DNA from: Bacteroidota bacterium
Lineage (GTDB): Bacteria > Bacteroidota > Bacteroidia > CAIKAF01
Assembly (NCBI GenBank): GCA_016866335.1
Contig: VGMT01000002.1
Coordinates: 84,910 to 148,909, forward strand
Length of the DNA: 64,000 bases
Reading direction: 5' to 3'
Every line of letters starts with the position of its first letter. Position 1 is the stretch's first letter. Below the pieces are notes generated by a model that was not told where the DNA came from, searched no databases, and worked only from the letters and a program-made list of their open reading frames with translations. This document shows, in pieces, positions 30,314 to 40,173 of this stretch. The translations under genes and the position numbers were made by a program.

Positions 30314-30868
30314 TTATTGACTAAAAACCAAGTTCCAAACCACCCATATTTCATCGCTCAATAGGGCCGAATCTCCCAGATTGAAGGAGCTACGCTTGAC
30401 CTGAAATTTTGATTTTACTAGATACCCCTTGCTGGTTTTAACCATTTCAGCTGCAAGTTGAATGGGTTGGCTTTTTCCTTTTATACTTATCCAACCTTTA
30501 ATGGTATAGCCTTTCCCCTGTGGAACTATGGATTCTGACCTGAATTTGAGTTGAGGGAAACGCTCGGCATCAAAATAATCTGCTTTTAAAAGGTGTCGGT
30601 CGCGCATTGCAATTCCCGTTTCAATGCTGTTTACCTTTATTTCACCATACATAAATTCAGGTTGTCCGTTGTTTGAATTTACCTTTAGTTCTCCGGCAAG
30701 CTTTTTAAATTGACCGTCTACGGCAATACCCAAATTCTTTATGCTGAAATCAACCTTGCTTTCGGAAGCCAGAAGCGCATAGGATTGCGAAATGCAGGGA
30801 TTAATCCAAACCGAAGACGTGAAAAATAATGCCCAGCCAAGAGCCTGAAATTGCAGCCCTTTATTCAT
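30314..30868 (-). CDS. YceI family protein
   Basis: SKVDFSIKNLGIAVDGQFKKLAGELKVN; KGWISIKGKSQPIQLAAEM. Confidence 0.85.
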   Translation of the reverse strand: MNKGLQFQALGWALFFTSSVWINPCISQSYALLASESKVDFSIKNLGIAVDGQFKKLAGELKVNSNNGQPEFMYGEIKVNSIETGIAMRDRHLLKADYFDAERFPQLKFRSESIVPQGKGYTIKGWISIKGKSQPIQLAAEMVKTSKGYLVKSKFQVKRSSFNLGDSALLSDEIWVVWNLVFSQ

Positions 30869-30886
30869 AGTTCGTTACTTCAGAAC

Positions 30887-31420
30887 TCAATTTCCGGATT
30901 CTGCATCAGACGTTTTTGAAGCGGTTTCTGCGGCCGCCAGTCGCCCAATTTCTTTGTCGATTAAATAAAGACCATTTGCCTCAAGGCCAATCAGGTTGAT
31001 TTTATCCTTGATATTCCGAGCTGTGGTTTCTTCTTCGTGTTGTTCGGCCACATACCATTGTAAGAAATTCAGCGTGGTGTAGTCTTTCTCTTGGGTGGCA
31101 ATGTAAACCAGTTTGTTGATGCCGTCTGACACCTTTACCTCGCCCTGCAAAAAGTTTTCAACCACCTCTAGAATGTCTTTGAATTCTGTGCGAGGAGCGC
31201 TCAGGCCCGGGGTAATGGCCTGCCCACCTGAATCGTTCATATACCGAAACAAGCGCAGCATGTGGGCACGCTCTTCGTCCGATTGCAAATAGAAGAATTT
31301 GGCTGCCCCCTCCATTCCTTTGGCATCGCACCAAGAGGCTAAGGCTAGGTAGGTGTTTGAGCTGTGGCTTTCAATGGCGATTTGCTCGTTTAGAGCTGAT
31401 TCTACTATAGGTGTTAACAT
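30887..31420 (-). CDS. Ferritin
   Basis: LNEQIAIESHSSNTYLALASWCDAKGMEGAAKFFYLQSDEERAHMLRLF. Confidence 0.93.
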   Translation of the reverse strand: MLTPIVESALNEQIAIESHSSNTYLALASWCDAKGMEGAAKFFYLQSDEERAHMLRLFRYMNDSGGQAITPGLSAPRTEFKDILEVVENFLQGEVKVSDGINKLVYIATQEKDYTTLNFLQWYVAEQHEEETTARNIKDKINLIGLEANGLYLIDKEIGRLAAAETASKTSDAESGN

Positions 31421-31457
31421 GGTTTTTTTTTCAAAGATACCCGATTGTTCGCCAAGT

Positions 31458-32369
31458 TCAAAGTTCAATCCTTAGCCCATTGTAGGCGATTTGGGTATTT
31501 TTGAAGAGGCTTTGGGCCTCTAAAAGCAATTCTTCTAGGTTTGGGTATCGAACAGAAAAGTGCCCCAATATAAGGCTTGAAACTCCCCATTTTTCAGCAA
31601 TTTCGGCTGCTTCGCTCGCCGTAGAATGCTGGGTTTTTTTTGCCCTTTCTTTGTGTTTTTCTGTAAATGTGGCTTCATGGTACAGCACATTCGGAGCAGG
31701 TATTTTTAACAAAGTTTGCAATACCGGCCTCGTGTCGGTAAGGTAGGCATAGCTTCGGCCTGCCGGGCCGATTGAACCCACCTGATTGGCATCAAGCAGC
31801 GTTCCATTGCTTAGTTGAACGGAATTGCCTTGCTTTAGTTCTTTAAGTTGAGTATTGCTTAGTTCGTACTGCTTGATTTTTTCTTTATCAAGTACAAAGG
31901 CGTCGCGTTGTTCTCTGAAAATAAATCCACGGCAGGGTAGGGCATGTTTTAGGGAAATGGCTTCTACCTGAACCGAATCTTCTTCAAGAATCAGGCCGCC
32001 TTCCTTCCATGCTTCGACATCGATTTCAATAGGGTAGCCAGGCTGATAATCTACGGTGTTCCAATAATGCACTAAGAATTCTTTTACCGATTCGGGACAA
32101 ACAATGCGTAGGCTTTTTTTTCGCCCCAACAAATCCATGGTTGAAAGCAAACCAGGTAGCCCCAAAAAATGGTCGGCATGGGCATGCGAAATAAAAATTA
32201 CCGATAGGCGCTGCATGGGCAAACCCTCTTGACGAATTCGTATTTGGGTGCCTTCCCCGCAATCCAGCAAATAATGCTTGTGATGAATTTCAAGCCATTG
32301 AGCGCTTAGCCCCCGTTCGGCGGTTGGAACCGCTGAACTGCAACCCAAGATGCACAACTGAAAATTCAT
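31458..32369 (-). CDS. rnz: Ribonuclease Z
   Basis: LGCSSAVPTAERGLSAQWLEI; DCGEGTQIRIRQEG; FISHAHADHFLGLPGLL. Confidence 0.93.
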   Translation of the reverse strand: MNFQLCILGCSSAVPTAERGLSAQWLEIHHKHYLLDCGEGTQIRIRQEGLPMQRLSVIFISHAHADHFLGLPGLLSTMDLLGRKKSLRIVCPESVKEFLVHYWNTVDYQPGYPIEIDVEAWKEGGLILEEDSVQVEAISLKHALPCRGFIFREQRDAFVLDKEKIKQYELSNTQLKELKQGNSVQLSNGTLLDANQVGSIGPAGRSYAYLTDTRPVLQTLLKIPAPNVLYHEATFTEKHKERAKKTQHSTASEAAEIAEKWGVSSLILGHFSVRYPNLEELLLEAQSLFKNTQIAYNGLRIEL

Positions 32370-32392
32370 GGAGCTTGTATTTTCCGGTTTTT

Positions 32393-32431
32393 CTAAAAAA
32401 ATCCACCCCTAAGCAAAAAGCAAAGGGGTGG
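32393..32431 (-). terminator. Rho-independent terminator for the T9SS-sorted protein gene
   Basis: Stem CCACCCCT/AGGGGTGG followed on minus strand by ATTTTTTT. Confidence 0.8.
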
Positions 32432-32475
32432 AAATGAATAAGGCAGAAGGCAAAATGCCTTACTTGGTCAACACC

Positions 32476-33327
32476 TTAATCGTGTTGAACCATAATTTTT
32501 CCGGTGGCTTGAACTCCATTCACCTCAAGCGAATACAAATACAATCCGGCAGCTAAATTGGCTGTTCTTACTTGAATGGATTGCTCACCCAATTGGCAAT
32601 TTCCTTGCTGTTGGTTTACAACCCGTCCAGACGCATCTTTCATTTGAAAGGCAAAGGTTCCGGTTTTTGTGGCTGTAAAGTTCAGGCTAGCTGTTGCATT
32701 GGCCGGATTTGGGAACATAGGCTGTACTTGAATTCCAGGTAGGTTTTCAAAGCTGGTGTTGGCACAAACAGGGAATGCAATGAAAAAAGACAAATCTCCA
32801 TCGGGGGGAGGAACGTCGTTGCAACCAAAGCCCAAATTAATGCGTCCGCGAACATCTACTTTAAAATAGACCGTATCGCAGGGAGAATTGATGGGGTTGG
32901 GAACGTTGGTTGAATTTAAACGCAAACATACCCGTTGCAATGAAGTTCCGGCAGGAATGGTGATGGGTGTATTGCTGCTGTTGGAAGCGTTTATTTCGGT
33001 GCTGCCTTGGTAGGCAGCCCAGTTGAAATTAAAGTTGGCAGGAATAGATTGGTTGTACGAAGCCAGCGTGTCAAGGCTAACCGATAAAATTTTAACCCCG
33101 CATAAGTCGATGGAATCGCCCGGAGTAGGGGTTAGGGTATTGTCAACTTTGCCAGGAAGCACCACCGTGTTTTGGTGGGTGTAGTTGTTCCCAGCTGCCG
33201 CTCCAGGAAGTGGGTTGGGGTTGAACCCTAGCTGAGTGGCCGTTGGGTCGGGCGGGTTGGGACTGCAAATTTGGGCTTGAGCCAGCACCCCGGTAAATAG
33301 GGCAGCAAAAAGTAAAACGTGTTTCAT
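32476..33327 (-). CDS. Secreted protein with T9SS type A sorting domain
   Basis: Signal peptide; C-terminal PMFPNPANATASLNFTATKTG...LAAGLYLYSLEVNGVQATGKIMVQ. Confidence 0.88.
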   Translation of the reverse strand: MKHVLLFAALFTGVLAQAQICSPNPPDPTATQLGFNPNPLPGAAAGNNYTHQNTVVLPGKVDNTLTPTPGDSIDLCGVKILSVSLDTLASYNQSIPANFNFNWAAYQGSTEINASNSSNTPITIPAGTSLQRVCLRLNSTNVPNPINSPCDTVYFKVDVRGRINLGFGCNDVPPPDGDLSFFIAFPVCANTSFENLPGIQVQPMFPNPANATASLNFTATKTGTFAFQMKDASGRVVNQQQGNCQLGEQSIQVRTANLAAGLYLYSLEVNGVQATGKIMVQHD

Positions 33328-33354
33328 ATAGGTGGTTTTAGGGTGAAATTACAC

Positions 33355-33747
33355 TTATTCTTCTTCATCCAATAAATCTTGAGCGATGTTGCTCATGATA
33401 ATGAAGTCTTCAATTTCATTTTCGTTGTGGATTATATTCAAGACGGAATCCAACTGGCAAATTTGCAGGATTTTCATAACCCCCGCGTTTACTCCAGTAA
33501 TGGCAAATACGCCGTTGGATTTTTGAGTCAACCTGTTTCCAACAAGCAAGGCTGACAGGCCGCTGGAATCCACAAACTCTACATTTTGCAAATCAACTAC
33601 CACATTTTTATGTCCCGAGGAACTCAACCGAACAAGTTCTGATTTCAAATCGGGAGCCGTTTGAGCCGTTAAATGGGTATCCTCTATCGCCAAGGCCAAG
33701 AAATGTGGCTTTTCTATGCTGTGAAAGTTCATGTTCTTGTTATTCAA
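33355..33747 (-). CDS. STAS-domain protein (anti-sigma-factor antagonist-like)
   Basis: NVVVDLQNVEFVDSSGLSALLVGNRL. Confidence 0.88.
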   Translation of the reverse strand: MNNKNMNFHSIEKPHFLALAIEDTHLTAQTAPDLKSELVRLSSSGHKNVVVDLQNVEFVDSSGLSALLVGNRLTQKSNGVFAITGVNAGVMKILQICQLDSVLNIIHNENEIEDFIIMSNIAQDLLDEEE

Positions 33748-33828
33748 TTCCTCAAAGTTAAAAAAATATGCGGTTCCCTTAAATGTGTTCTTTCCACTAA
33801 AAAACTTTTTTGCTGAATGCCACCCTTT

Positions 33829-33840
33829 GGGGGGGGGGGG
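33829..33840. repeat. 12-G homopolymer in intergenic region upstream of the STAS gene
   Basis: CCCTTT-GGGGGGGGGGGG-CGCG; flanked by inverted repeat CCCTTTG/CAAAGGG. Confidence 0.9.
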
Positions 33841-33956
33841 CGCGAAGCAAATGTCAAAGGGTTTGCCGAGCTTATTATATACAATGTTCCGTGCCGATGC
33901 GTTTTGTTCAGACTAGCCTTGGTCTCCATTTACAGTGAAAACGGTTTGAGCGGCCT

Positions 33957-34101
33957 GCGGCAGGGATTGACGAGGCTAGGCCGGCAGGGGCAAGGTGTAC
34001 GGCATTGCCGGGGAAAAGAGCGACCTTGGGAGCTACTTTTGCCCCTGCAATGCCACAGCTTGCGCTGCGGACTATGCCCGGAAAGCCCGTCTGCCGCCCC
34101 C
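33957..34101 (-). repeat. GC-rich structured intergenic element, copy D
   Basis: Minus strand: GGGGGCGGCAGACGGGCTTTCCGGGCATAGTCCGC...AGCTCCCAAGGTCGCT...CGTCAATCCCTGCCGC; arms GGCATTGC/GCAATGCC and outer GCGGCAG/CTGCCGC. Confidence 0.92.
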
Positions 34102-34191
34102 TAAAAAATTAAAAACACGTAAAAACGCCCTTGAATTGCATCTTTGGGAAGCCAACCGATGCGCCTAAAATTGAGCTAAATTCTGCCTAAA

Positions 34192-35148
34192 TTAATGCTC
34201 TTTGTTGGCCGTTTGCCCCAGCAAATACAATACAGCCATGCGCACCGCCACCCCGTGCTGAACCTGGTCTAAAATAATGGAATCGGGACCATCGGCCAAT
34301 TTTCCATCAATTTCCACGCCTCGATTAACGGGTCCAGGATGAAGAATTAGGGGCTTATTTTTGGCTTTCTCCCAACGGTCCAGATTTAAGCCGAACACCC
34401 TATGGTACTCGTAATTTCCGGGAAAGTGCTGAACCTTAAGCCTTTCTTCTTGAATGCGAAGCATGTTAAGGGCATCGGCCTGCTCCATTGTGCTGTCCAG
34501 CGAATGGCTTACCTCGACGCCCAGGTTTTGAATGTGCCGGGGCAGCAAACTGGGCGGAGCGCAGACCTGGACCGTTGCGCCCATTTTTTTGAGCAACAAA
34601 ATGTTTGATAAGGCCACGCGGGAGTGCAAAATATCGCCAACCAGAGCAATTCGTTTTCCGACCAGGTTTCCAAGAGCCTGCTGCAAGGAAAAGGCGTCAA
34701 GCAGAGCTTGGGTAGGGTGTTCATGGGTGCCGTCGCCGGCATTGACGATGCGTGCATGCGCCGAATGCTTAAAACGGGTTAGGTGCTTGGCTAGAAAAAT
34801 GCCAGCCCCAGGACTTGAATGCCGTAAAACGATCATATCTACCTTCATGGCCAGAATGTTGTTGACGGTATCGAGCAGGGTTTCCCCTTTGCTTAAGCTG
34901 GAACCGGAGGCCGAAAAGTTTAGAACGTCGGCCGACAGGCGCTTTTCTGCCAATTCAAACGACAATCGAGTGCGGGTAGAGTTTTCAAAAAACAAATTGG
35001 CGATGGTTTTATCGCGCAGGGAAGGGACTTTTTTTATGGGCCTTTGCAGCACTTGCATGAATTCGGCCGTGGTCAACATAATTAAATCGATGTCGGAATG
35101 GCTTAGGTCTTTAATTCCTAAAAGGTGTTGGCTGCTTAGCTGTGGCAT
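34192..35148 (-). CDS. pyrB: Aspartate carbamoyltransferase catalytic subunit
   Basis: LFFENSTRTRLSFELAEKRL; NAGDGTHEHPTQALLDAFSL; HPGPVNRGVEID. Confidence 0.96.
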   Translation of the reverse strand: MPQLSSQHLLGIKDLSHSDIDLIMLTTAEFMQVLQRPIKKVPSLRDKTIANLFFENSTRTRLSFELAEKRLSADVLNFSASGSSLSKGETLLDTVNNILAMKVDMIVLRHSSPGAGIFLAKHLTRFKHSAHARIVNAGDGTHEHPTQALLDAFSLQQALGNLVGKRIALVGDILHSRVALSNILLLKKMGATVQVCAPPSLLPRHIQNLGVEVSHSLDSTMEQADALNMLRIQEERLKVQHFPGNYEYHRVFGLNLDRWEKAKNKPLILHPGPVNRGVEIDGKLADGPDSIILDQVQHGVAVRMAVLYLLGQTANKEH

Positions 35149-35151
35149 AGG

Positions 35152-35703
35152 TTAAGCGTTGTTTTCAATCAAAATGGAGTCTTCGCCATGGTGTTCGGTC
35201 CACCTTACTTTCACCTTTTGGCCTTCAAAGGCATCGACCGTCCAACCAAAAAAATCAGGTTGAATGGGGAGTTGGCGGGCAAAGCGGCGTTCAACCAAAA
35301 CCAGCAACTTTATCCATTCTGGCCTGCCGAAGGTATTCACGGCATCTAGGGCGGCCCGAATTGTTCTTCCGGTGAACAGTACATCGTCTACCAAAACGAC
35401 CCTTCTGTTTTCAAGCGAAAAATGCAATTGGGTGGCTTCGGGTACCAGCACCTTTGCCTGATTGAAATCGTCGCGAAAAAAAGTGGGGTCCAGCATTCCA
35501 TAATCCAATCTTGCCGATGGCATTTGTTTTTTCCACGCTGCCCTTAACCGTTCGGCCAAATACACCCCTCGGGGTTGAATCCCCAGTAAAACCATTGGAG
35601 AATCCTCTCGATGCAATTCCGCCAGCATCAAAGACAAGCGGTGAATTCGTACCCTCATGGCGTCTGCGTCGGCAAAGGGGTTATGGGGCGTGGTATTGAT
35701 CAT
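35152..35703 (-). CDS. pyrR: PyrR bifunctional protein / phosphoribosyltransferase
   Basis: LLGIQPRGVYLAERL; VVLVDDVLFTGRTIRAALDAV. Confidence 0.93.
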   Translation of the reverse strand: MINTTPHNPFADADAMRVRIHRLSLMLAELHREDSPMVLLGIQPRGVYLAERLRAAWKKQMPSARLDYGMLDPTFFRDDFNQAKVLVPEATQLHFSLENRRVVLVDDVLFTGRTIRAALDAVNTFGRPEWIKLLVLVERRFARQLPIQPDFFGWTVDAFEGQKVKVRWTEHHGEDSILIENNA

Positions 35704-35714
35704 GGTATAAAAAT

Positions 35715-35747
35715 AAAAAAGCCCTTCACAAGGAAGGGCTTTTTTTG
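35715..35747 (-). terminator. Rho-independent terminator for rpsA
   Basis: AAAAAAGCCCTTC-acaag-GAAGGGCTTTTTTT. Confidence 0.85.
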
Positions 35748-35749
35748 AT

Positions 35750-37615
35750 TTAATCTTCAGATTCGTCTGACGGCGCTTCGACTTTTTTCGATTTTGCCTT
35801 GGATTTGGGTTTGCCGCCTCCTTTTTCAGTGGCTTCCATTTCCTTTTTCAAATTAGACAAAGCGCTGATGTCTCCTAAGGTGGTTACATCGGCTTTTTGA
35901 ACCTTAGCTGCAGCAGGGGCGGCTTTTGATTTGCCAATAACCTTGGTACGGGGTTCGGCCGATGCCTCTGGCTTTGACACATCCCACGTGCGGGTGTGCG
36001 AAATAAGAATTTTCTTGTCGTCTTTGGAGAACTCCAAAATGGTGAAATCCAATTGCTCGTCAACCGATGCCTTGCTTCCGTCTTCCTTTTTAAGGTGCTT
36101 CATTGGAGCAAAGCCTTCAATTCCGTAAGGCAGAGCAATAATTCCACCTTTGTCGTTCAATTCCAAGATGGTACCCTTGTGCATTTCGTCGGTATTGAAT
36201 ACCGTAGCAAAAACTTCCCAAGGATCTTCTTCCAATTGCTTGTGGCCCAACGATAATTTACGATTGGTGGTGTCTATTTCTAGCACAGAAACCTCGATTT
36301 TCTCGCCAATTTTAGTGAAGTCAGAAGGATGTTTGATTTTTTTGGTCCAGCTTAGGTCCGAAATGTGAATTAATCCATCGATTCCTTCTTCAAGCTCTAC
36401 AAAAATTCCGTAGTTGGTGAAATTGCGCACTACAGCACTGTGGCGGCTTCCCTGAGGATAACGTCCTTCGATGTTTTCCCATGGGTCGGTGGTCAGTTGC
36501 TTCATGCCCAAAGACATTTTACGCTCTTCCCTGTCTATGGAAAGCACAACGGCTTCAATTTCGTCGCCTATTTTTAGGAAGTCATGGGCCGTACGTAGGT
36601 GTTGAGACCAGCTCATTTCTGAAACGTGGATCAATCCCTCTACGCCAGGAGCAATTTCTACGAACGCTCCGTAGTCAGCAAGAACAACCACTTTGCCTTT
36701 CACTTTATCGCCTTCCTTGATTTCAGCACTCAAAGCTTCCCATGGGTGGGTGCTCAATTGCTTTAAGCCAAGGGCAATACGGCGTTTCTCGTCGTCGTAA
36801 TCCAACACCACTACGTTGATTTTTGAATCCAAAGTAACCACCTCTTCGGGGTGGTTGATTCGGCCCCAGCTGATGTCGGTGATGTGAATCAATCCATCTA
36901 CGCCGCCCAAATCCACAAACACTCCATAAGAAGTGATGTTCTTGACGATGCCTTCCAAAACCTGACCTTTTTCCAGTTTGGAGATGATGTGTTTTTTCTG
37001 CTCTTCCAATTCTTCTTCAAGCAGGATTTTATGAGAAACAACCACGTTTTTGAATTCTTGATTAATTTTCACCACTTTGAATTCCAATGTTTTGCCTACA
37101 TACACATCGTAATCGCGGATGGGTTTTACATCAATCTGAGAACCTGGTAAGAAGGCCTCGATACCAAAAACATCGGCAATCAAACCACCTTTGGTGCGGC
37201 ATTTAATTACACCCGTAACCACTTCGTCTTTTAAATGAACTTCGTTCACCCGATCCCATGACCGGATAGCACGCGCCTTGCGGTGGCTCAACAGCAATTG
37301 GCCATCGCGGTCTTCCAACTGATCAATGTAAACCTCAACTTTATCGCCTACAGCCAATCCGGCATTGTACCGAAATTCAGTACGAGGTACAACCCCTTCT
37401 GATTTGTAGCCAATGTTGATAACTACATCTTTCGGAGTCAATTGCACCACTTTTCCGTCAAGAATTTCATGCTCGGCAACGCTGCTTAGCGTTTGCTCAT
37501 ACATGTCTGACAAATTGGCCCGCTCTTCTTTAGAATAGTTTTGTCCTTTTTTGCTTACGGTTGACCAGTCAAATGTGGTCTGGGTCGTAGCCCCCTGTGT
37601 TGTTTCTTCTGACAT
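35750..37615 (-). CDS. rpsA: 30S ribosomal protein S1 with multiple S1 domains
   Basis: Repeated S1 domains (GIVKNITSYGVFVDLGGVDGLIHITDISWGRINHPEEVV etc.); start set at MSEETTQ. Confidence 0.95.
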   Translation of the reverse strand: MSEETTQGATTQTTFDWSTVSKKGQNYSKEERANLSDMYEQTLSSVAEHEILDGKVVQLTPKDVVINIGYKSEGVVPRTEFRYNAGLAVGDKVEVYIDQLEDRDGQLLLSHRKARAIRSWDRVNEVHLKDEVVTGVIKCRTKGGLIADVFGIEAFLPGSQIDVKPIRDYDVYVGKTLEFKVVKINQEFKNVVVSHKILLEEELEEQKKHIISKLEKGQVLEGIVKNITSYGVFVDLGGVDGLIHITDISWGRINHPEEVVTLDSKINVVVLDYDDEKRRIALGLKQLSTHPWEALSAEIKEGDKVKGKVVVLADYGAFVEIAPGVEGLIHVSEMSWSQHLRTAHDFLKIGDEIEAVVLSIDREERKMSLGMKQLTTDPWENIEGRYPQGSRHSAVVRNFTNYGIFVELEEGIDGLIHISDLSWTKKIKHPSDFTKIGEKIEVSVLEIDTTNRKLSLGHKQLEEDPWEVFATVFNTDEMHKGTILELNDKGGIIALPYGIEGFAPMKHLKKEDGSKASVDEQLDFTILEFSKDDKKILISHTRTWDVSKPEASAEPRTKVIGKSKAAPAAAKVQKADVTTLGDISALSNLKKEMEATEKGGGKPKSKAKSKKVEAPSDESED

Positions 37616-37866
37616 TTTGTTCAGAACTGTCGAAGCTTGTTCCTGTTTGCCGAGGTGCCGTGGCAAACATGTTCATGCTTCGGGATTAAACTTCATTTAA
37701 ACGATTGGCACCCCTAAAGTGGGCGCAAAGCTAGGTAAATCTTCGTCAATACCAAAGATTTTCAGGGATTTGTACCCCTTTTTAACTCAAACTATTTTAT
37801 TTTTTTTAACAAAATGAGGTTGCTCCCAAAATATTGTACTAAGTTTGACGGCTTAAAAAACCGACT

Positions 37867-39066
37867 ATGAGCAAATCTCCATTAGATTTTATTGTTACTA
37901 AAACGCCTTCGGCGGGCCGCAAATACGTTGCTGGCAAAAAGATTCCTTTCTCTGAGTTTATTCACGATTACGCCAATGGCGACGTTGATATTGAGGGAGA
38001 TTTCATTGAATTTATGAAGTGCCGAAACGAGGTGTTCGATTATCGATTGACCTGGAAGCATATCAAATTCTTCTTTACCCGTATGATTCCTGAGGTGGCC
38101 ATCCACTCCAAAAGCCAAGATGAGCGTATTGTACGCGATCACTACGACCGGGGTAACGATTTCTTCTCGTCCTTTCTAGGACCGCGTATGATTTATACCT
38201 CTGGTTTTTGGAACGACGTGGCCAACGAAACCTTAGAACAGGCGCAAGACCGTAAAATGACCATGGTTTGCGATAAATTGCTGATGAAACCAGGCAACAG
38301 GCACCTGGATATTGGATGTGGTTGGGGAACCTTGGTGGCCTACGCCGCTAAATACTACGGAACCGATTCGACAGGCATTACCCTGGCCCAAGACGGTACC
38401 GACCACGGAAACAAGCAAATTGCCGCACACGGAGTGGCCGATCGCGCGCGTATCCTTCGCATGGATTACCGCGACATGATTACTCCAGGCAAAAACAACC
38501 AAATGTTCAACCACGTTACTTGTCTGGAAATGGGCGAGCACGTGGGCCTCCGCAAATTTGGTCGCTTTATTAAGAATATCTACGACAAACTTGACGACGA
38601 CGGAACCTTCTACCTTCAGCAAGCCGGTCTTCGTGCCAATCCAGGACTTATGGCCCGCGGCGAACATTGGGAAGACCTCGTTTGGGGCTTGTTCATGAAC
38701 GAGTTTATTTTCAGCGGCGCCGATGCTTCTACTCCGTTGGCCTTCTTGGTGCAAACTTTGCAAGACGCCAATTTCGAGGTGCAAAGCGTTGAAAACATCG
38801 GAATTCACTACTCGCACACCATGACCTGCTGGTACCACAACTGGGAGGCCAATAAAGAGTACATTCTTCAACACTACGGAGAGTGGTGGTACCGCACTTG
38901 GAGGGTTTTCCTTTACTGGTCGGTCATCATCGCCAGCCAAGGTTCATCTACCTGCTGGAGCATTATTGCGCATAAAAATTACAACAGAGTGGACCGCAAC
39001 CGCTACATCGGTCGGGCCAACTTGGGTGAGCGCATGGAAATGGGCAATGTTCGAATTTTCGAATAA
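37867..39066 (+). CDS. Cyclopropane-fatty-acyl-phospholipid synthase-family SAM methyltransferase
   Basis: DHYDRGNDFFSSFLGPRMIYTSGFW; LDIGCGWGTLVAYAAKYYG. Confidence 0.9.
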   Translation: MSKSPLDFIVTKTPSAGRKYVAGKKIPFSEFIHDYANGDVDIEGDFIEFMKCRNEVFDYRLTWKHIKFFFTRMIPEVAIHSKSQDERIVRDHYDRGNDFFSSFLGPRMIYTSGFWNDVANETLEQAQDRKMTMVCDKLLMKPGNRHLDIGCGWGTLVAYAAKYYGTDSTGITLAQDGTDHGNKQIAAHGVADRARILRMDYRDMITPGKNNQMFNHVTCLEMGEHVGLRKFGRFIKNIYDKLDDDGTFYLQQAGLRANPGLMARGEHWEDLVWGLFMNEFIFSGADASTPLAFLVQTLQDANFEVQSVENIGIHYSHTMTCWYHNWEANKEYILQHYGEWWYRTWRVFLYWSVIIASQGSSTCWSIIAHKNYNRVDRNRYIGRANLGERMEMGNVRIFE

Positions 39067-39086
39067 GCGAAGCTTTTAATGTTGAA

Positions 39087-39117
39087 AACCCTCGGCTTAG
39101 GTCGGGGGTTTTTTGTT
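39087..39117 (+). terminator. Rho-independent terminator after CFA-synthase-like gene
   Basis: CCCTCGGC-ttag-GTCGGGGG-TTTTTTGTTTTT. Confidence 0.75.
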
Positions 39118-39121
39118 TTTA

Positions 39122-39263
39122 GGGCGGGTACCGGGCTTTCGGCGGTAGTCCGCGGTTGCCGGCCTGGGGCCCAGCGGCTTTGCGCGGACTCCTAAAGTCG
39201 CCTGCGCAGCTCGCGGGCCCCTGGCCGGCAACCTTGCGGGCAACCTGCCTCAATCCCGCCCGC
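39122..39263 (+). repeat. GC-rich structured intergenic element, copy E
   Basis: GGGCGGGTACCGGGCTTTC...TAGTCCGCGG...GACTCCTAAAGTCGCC...CTCAATCCCGCCCGC; perfect 11-bp arms GGTTGCCGGCC/GGCCGGCAACC plus GGGGCCC/GGGCCCC. Confidence 0.92.
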
Positions 39264-39312
39264 GGGCCCCCAGTTAAGACCTGCCCCAAAATTCGCCTGC
39301 AGGACGGCTTGC

Positions 39313-40173
39313 TTAACCTATGGTTAGCCCCTCAATTTGGTTCTTGAATTTGCTAAACCAGGTGGTTTGACGTCGGGCATATTGCCGGGTATGCGCGTTG
39401 ATCTGAGCCTCTATCTCCCTGTCGCTTTCCTCCGATTGCGCATACCATTCCTGGTACCCAACGGTATTCATTACCGGCAAGGTTCGGTATTCAATTAGGC
39501 TAAGTGCTTCTGCTTTTAACCCCCTTTCTATCATCTGCCGAGTTCGTTTGGCAATGCACTGATGCAGTTCTTTTCGGTCGGGGTTCAGAATGGTCAGCTG
39601 CAATTCCGCATTCCATTCCCAGTTTTTTTTGTCCAATCCTGATTTTCGAAAGGCCGACCAAGGTTTTTTGCTCGTCAACCAAACTTCGAGCGCTCGTCTA
39701 AGCCTAGCCGGATTTTGAATGTCGGTTTCTTTGAAATAAATAGGGTCAACCGCTGCAACTTGGGCCTGCAATTCAGGCAAACTAAGCTGGCTTACCTGAG
39801 TCCGAATGGCTGTTGGAGTCGGGGGCATTTCGTCCAAATCAAAAAGCAAAGCGTTCAAATAGAAACCCGAACCCCCAACCAAAACAACGCTTCCTTTCAT
39901 GTCTAAAATGGAATTCAAAACTGGGCGAGCTTTCTGGGCAAACGAAACAGCATCTAAGGGTGCAAGTAGGCTTTCTGTTCCCAAAAAATGATGGGGTATT
40001 TCCTCGAGTTCATTCGGCAAAGGACGTGCCGTTCCAATGTGCATCTCGCGATAAAATTGCCTTGAATCAAACGAAATGATTTCGGTGTTTAACGCTTTAG
40101 CCAATTCTAGACTATGGGCTGTTTTTCCCGAGGCCGTTGGGCCTGCAACCACATGGATTTTGGGTCTAATCAT
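39313..40173 (-). CDS. miaA: tRNA dimethylallyltransferase
   Basis: VVAGPTASGKTAHSLELAKALNTEIISFDSRQFYREMHIGTARP. Confidence 0.95.
   Translation of the reverse strand: MIRPKIHVVAGPTASGKTAHSLELAKALNTEIISFDSRQFYREMHIGTARPLPNELEEIPHHFLGTESLLAPLDAVSFAQKARPVLNSILDMKGSVVLVGGSGFYLNALLFDLDEMPPTPTAIRTQVSQLSLPELQAQVAAVDPIYFKETDIQNPARLRRALEVWLTSKKPWSAFRKSGLDKKNWEWNAELQLTILNPDRKELHQCIAKRTRQMIERGLKAEALSLIEYRTLPVMNTVGYQEWYAQSEESDREIEAQINAHTRQYARRQTTWFSKFKNQIEGLTIG

Noticed and set aside
34532-35155. 207-aa plus-strand ORF
   Set aside because: Antisense to pyrB, which has unambiguous ATCase motifs.
38233-38940. 235-aa minus-strand ORF
   Set aside because: Antisense shadow of the CFA-synthase-like gene, whose motifs clearly define the plus strand as coding.
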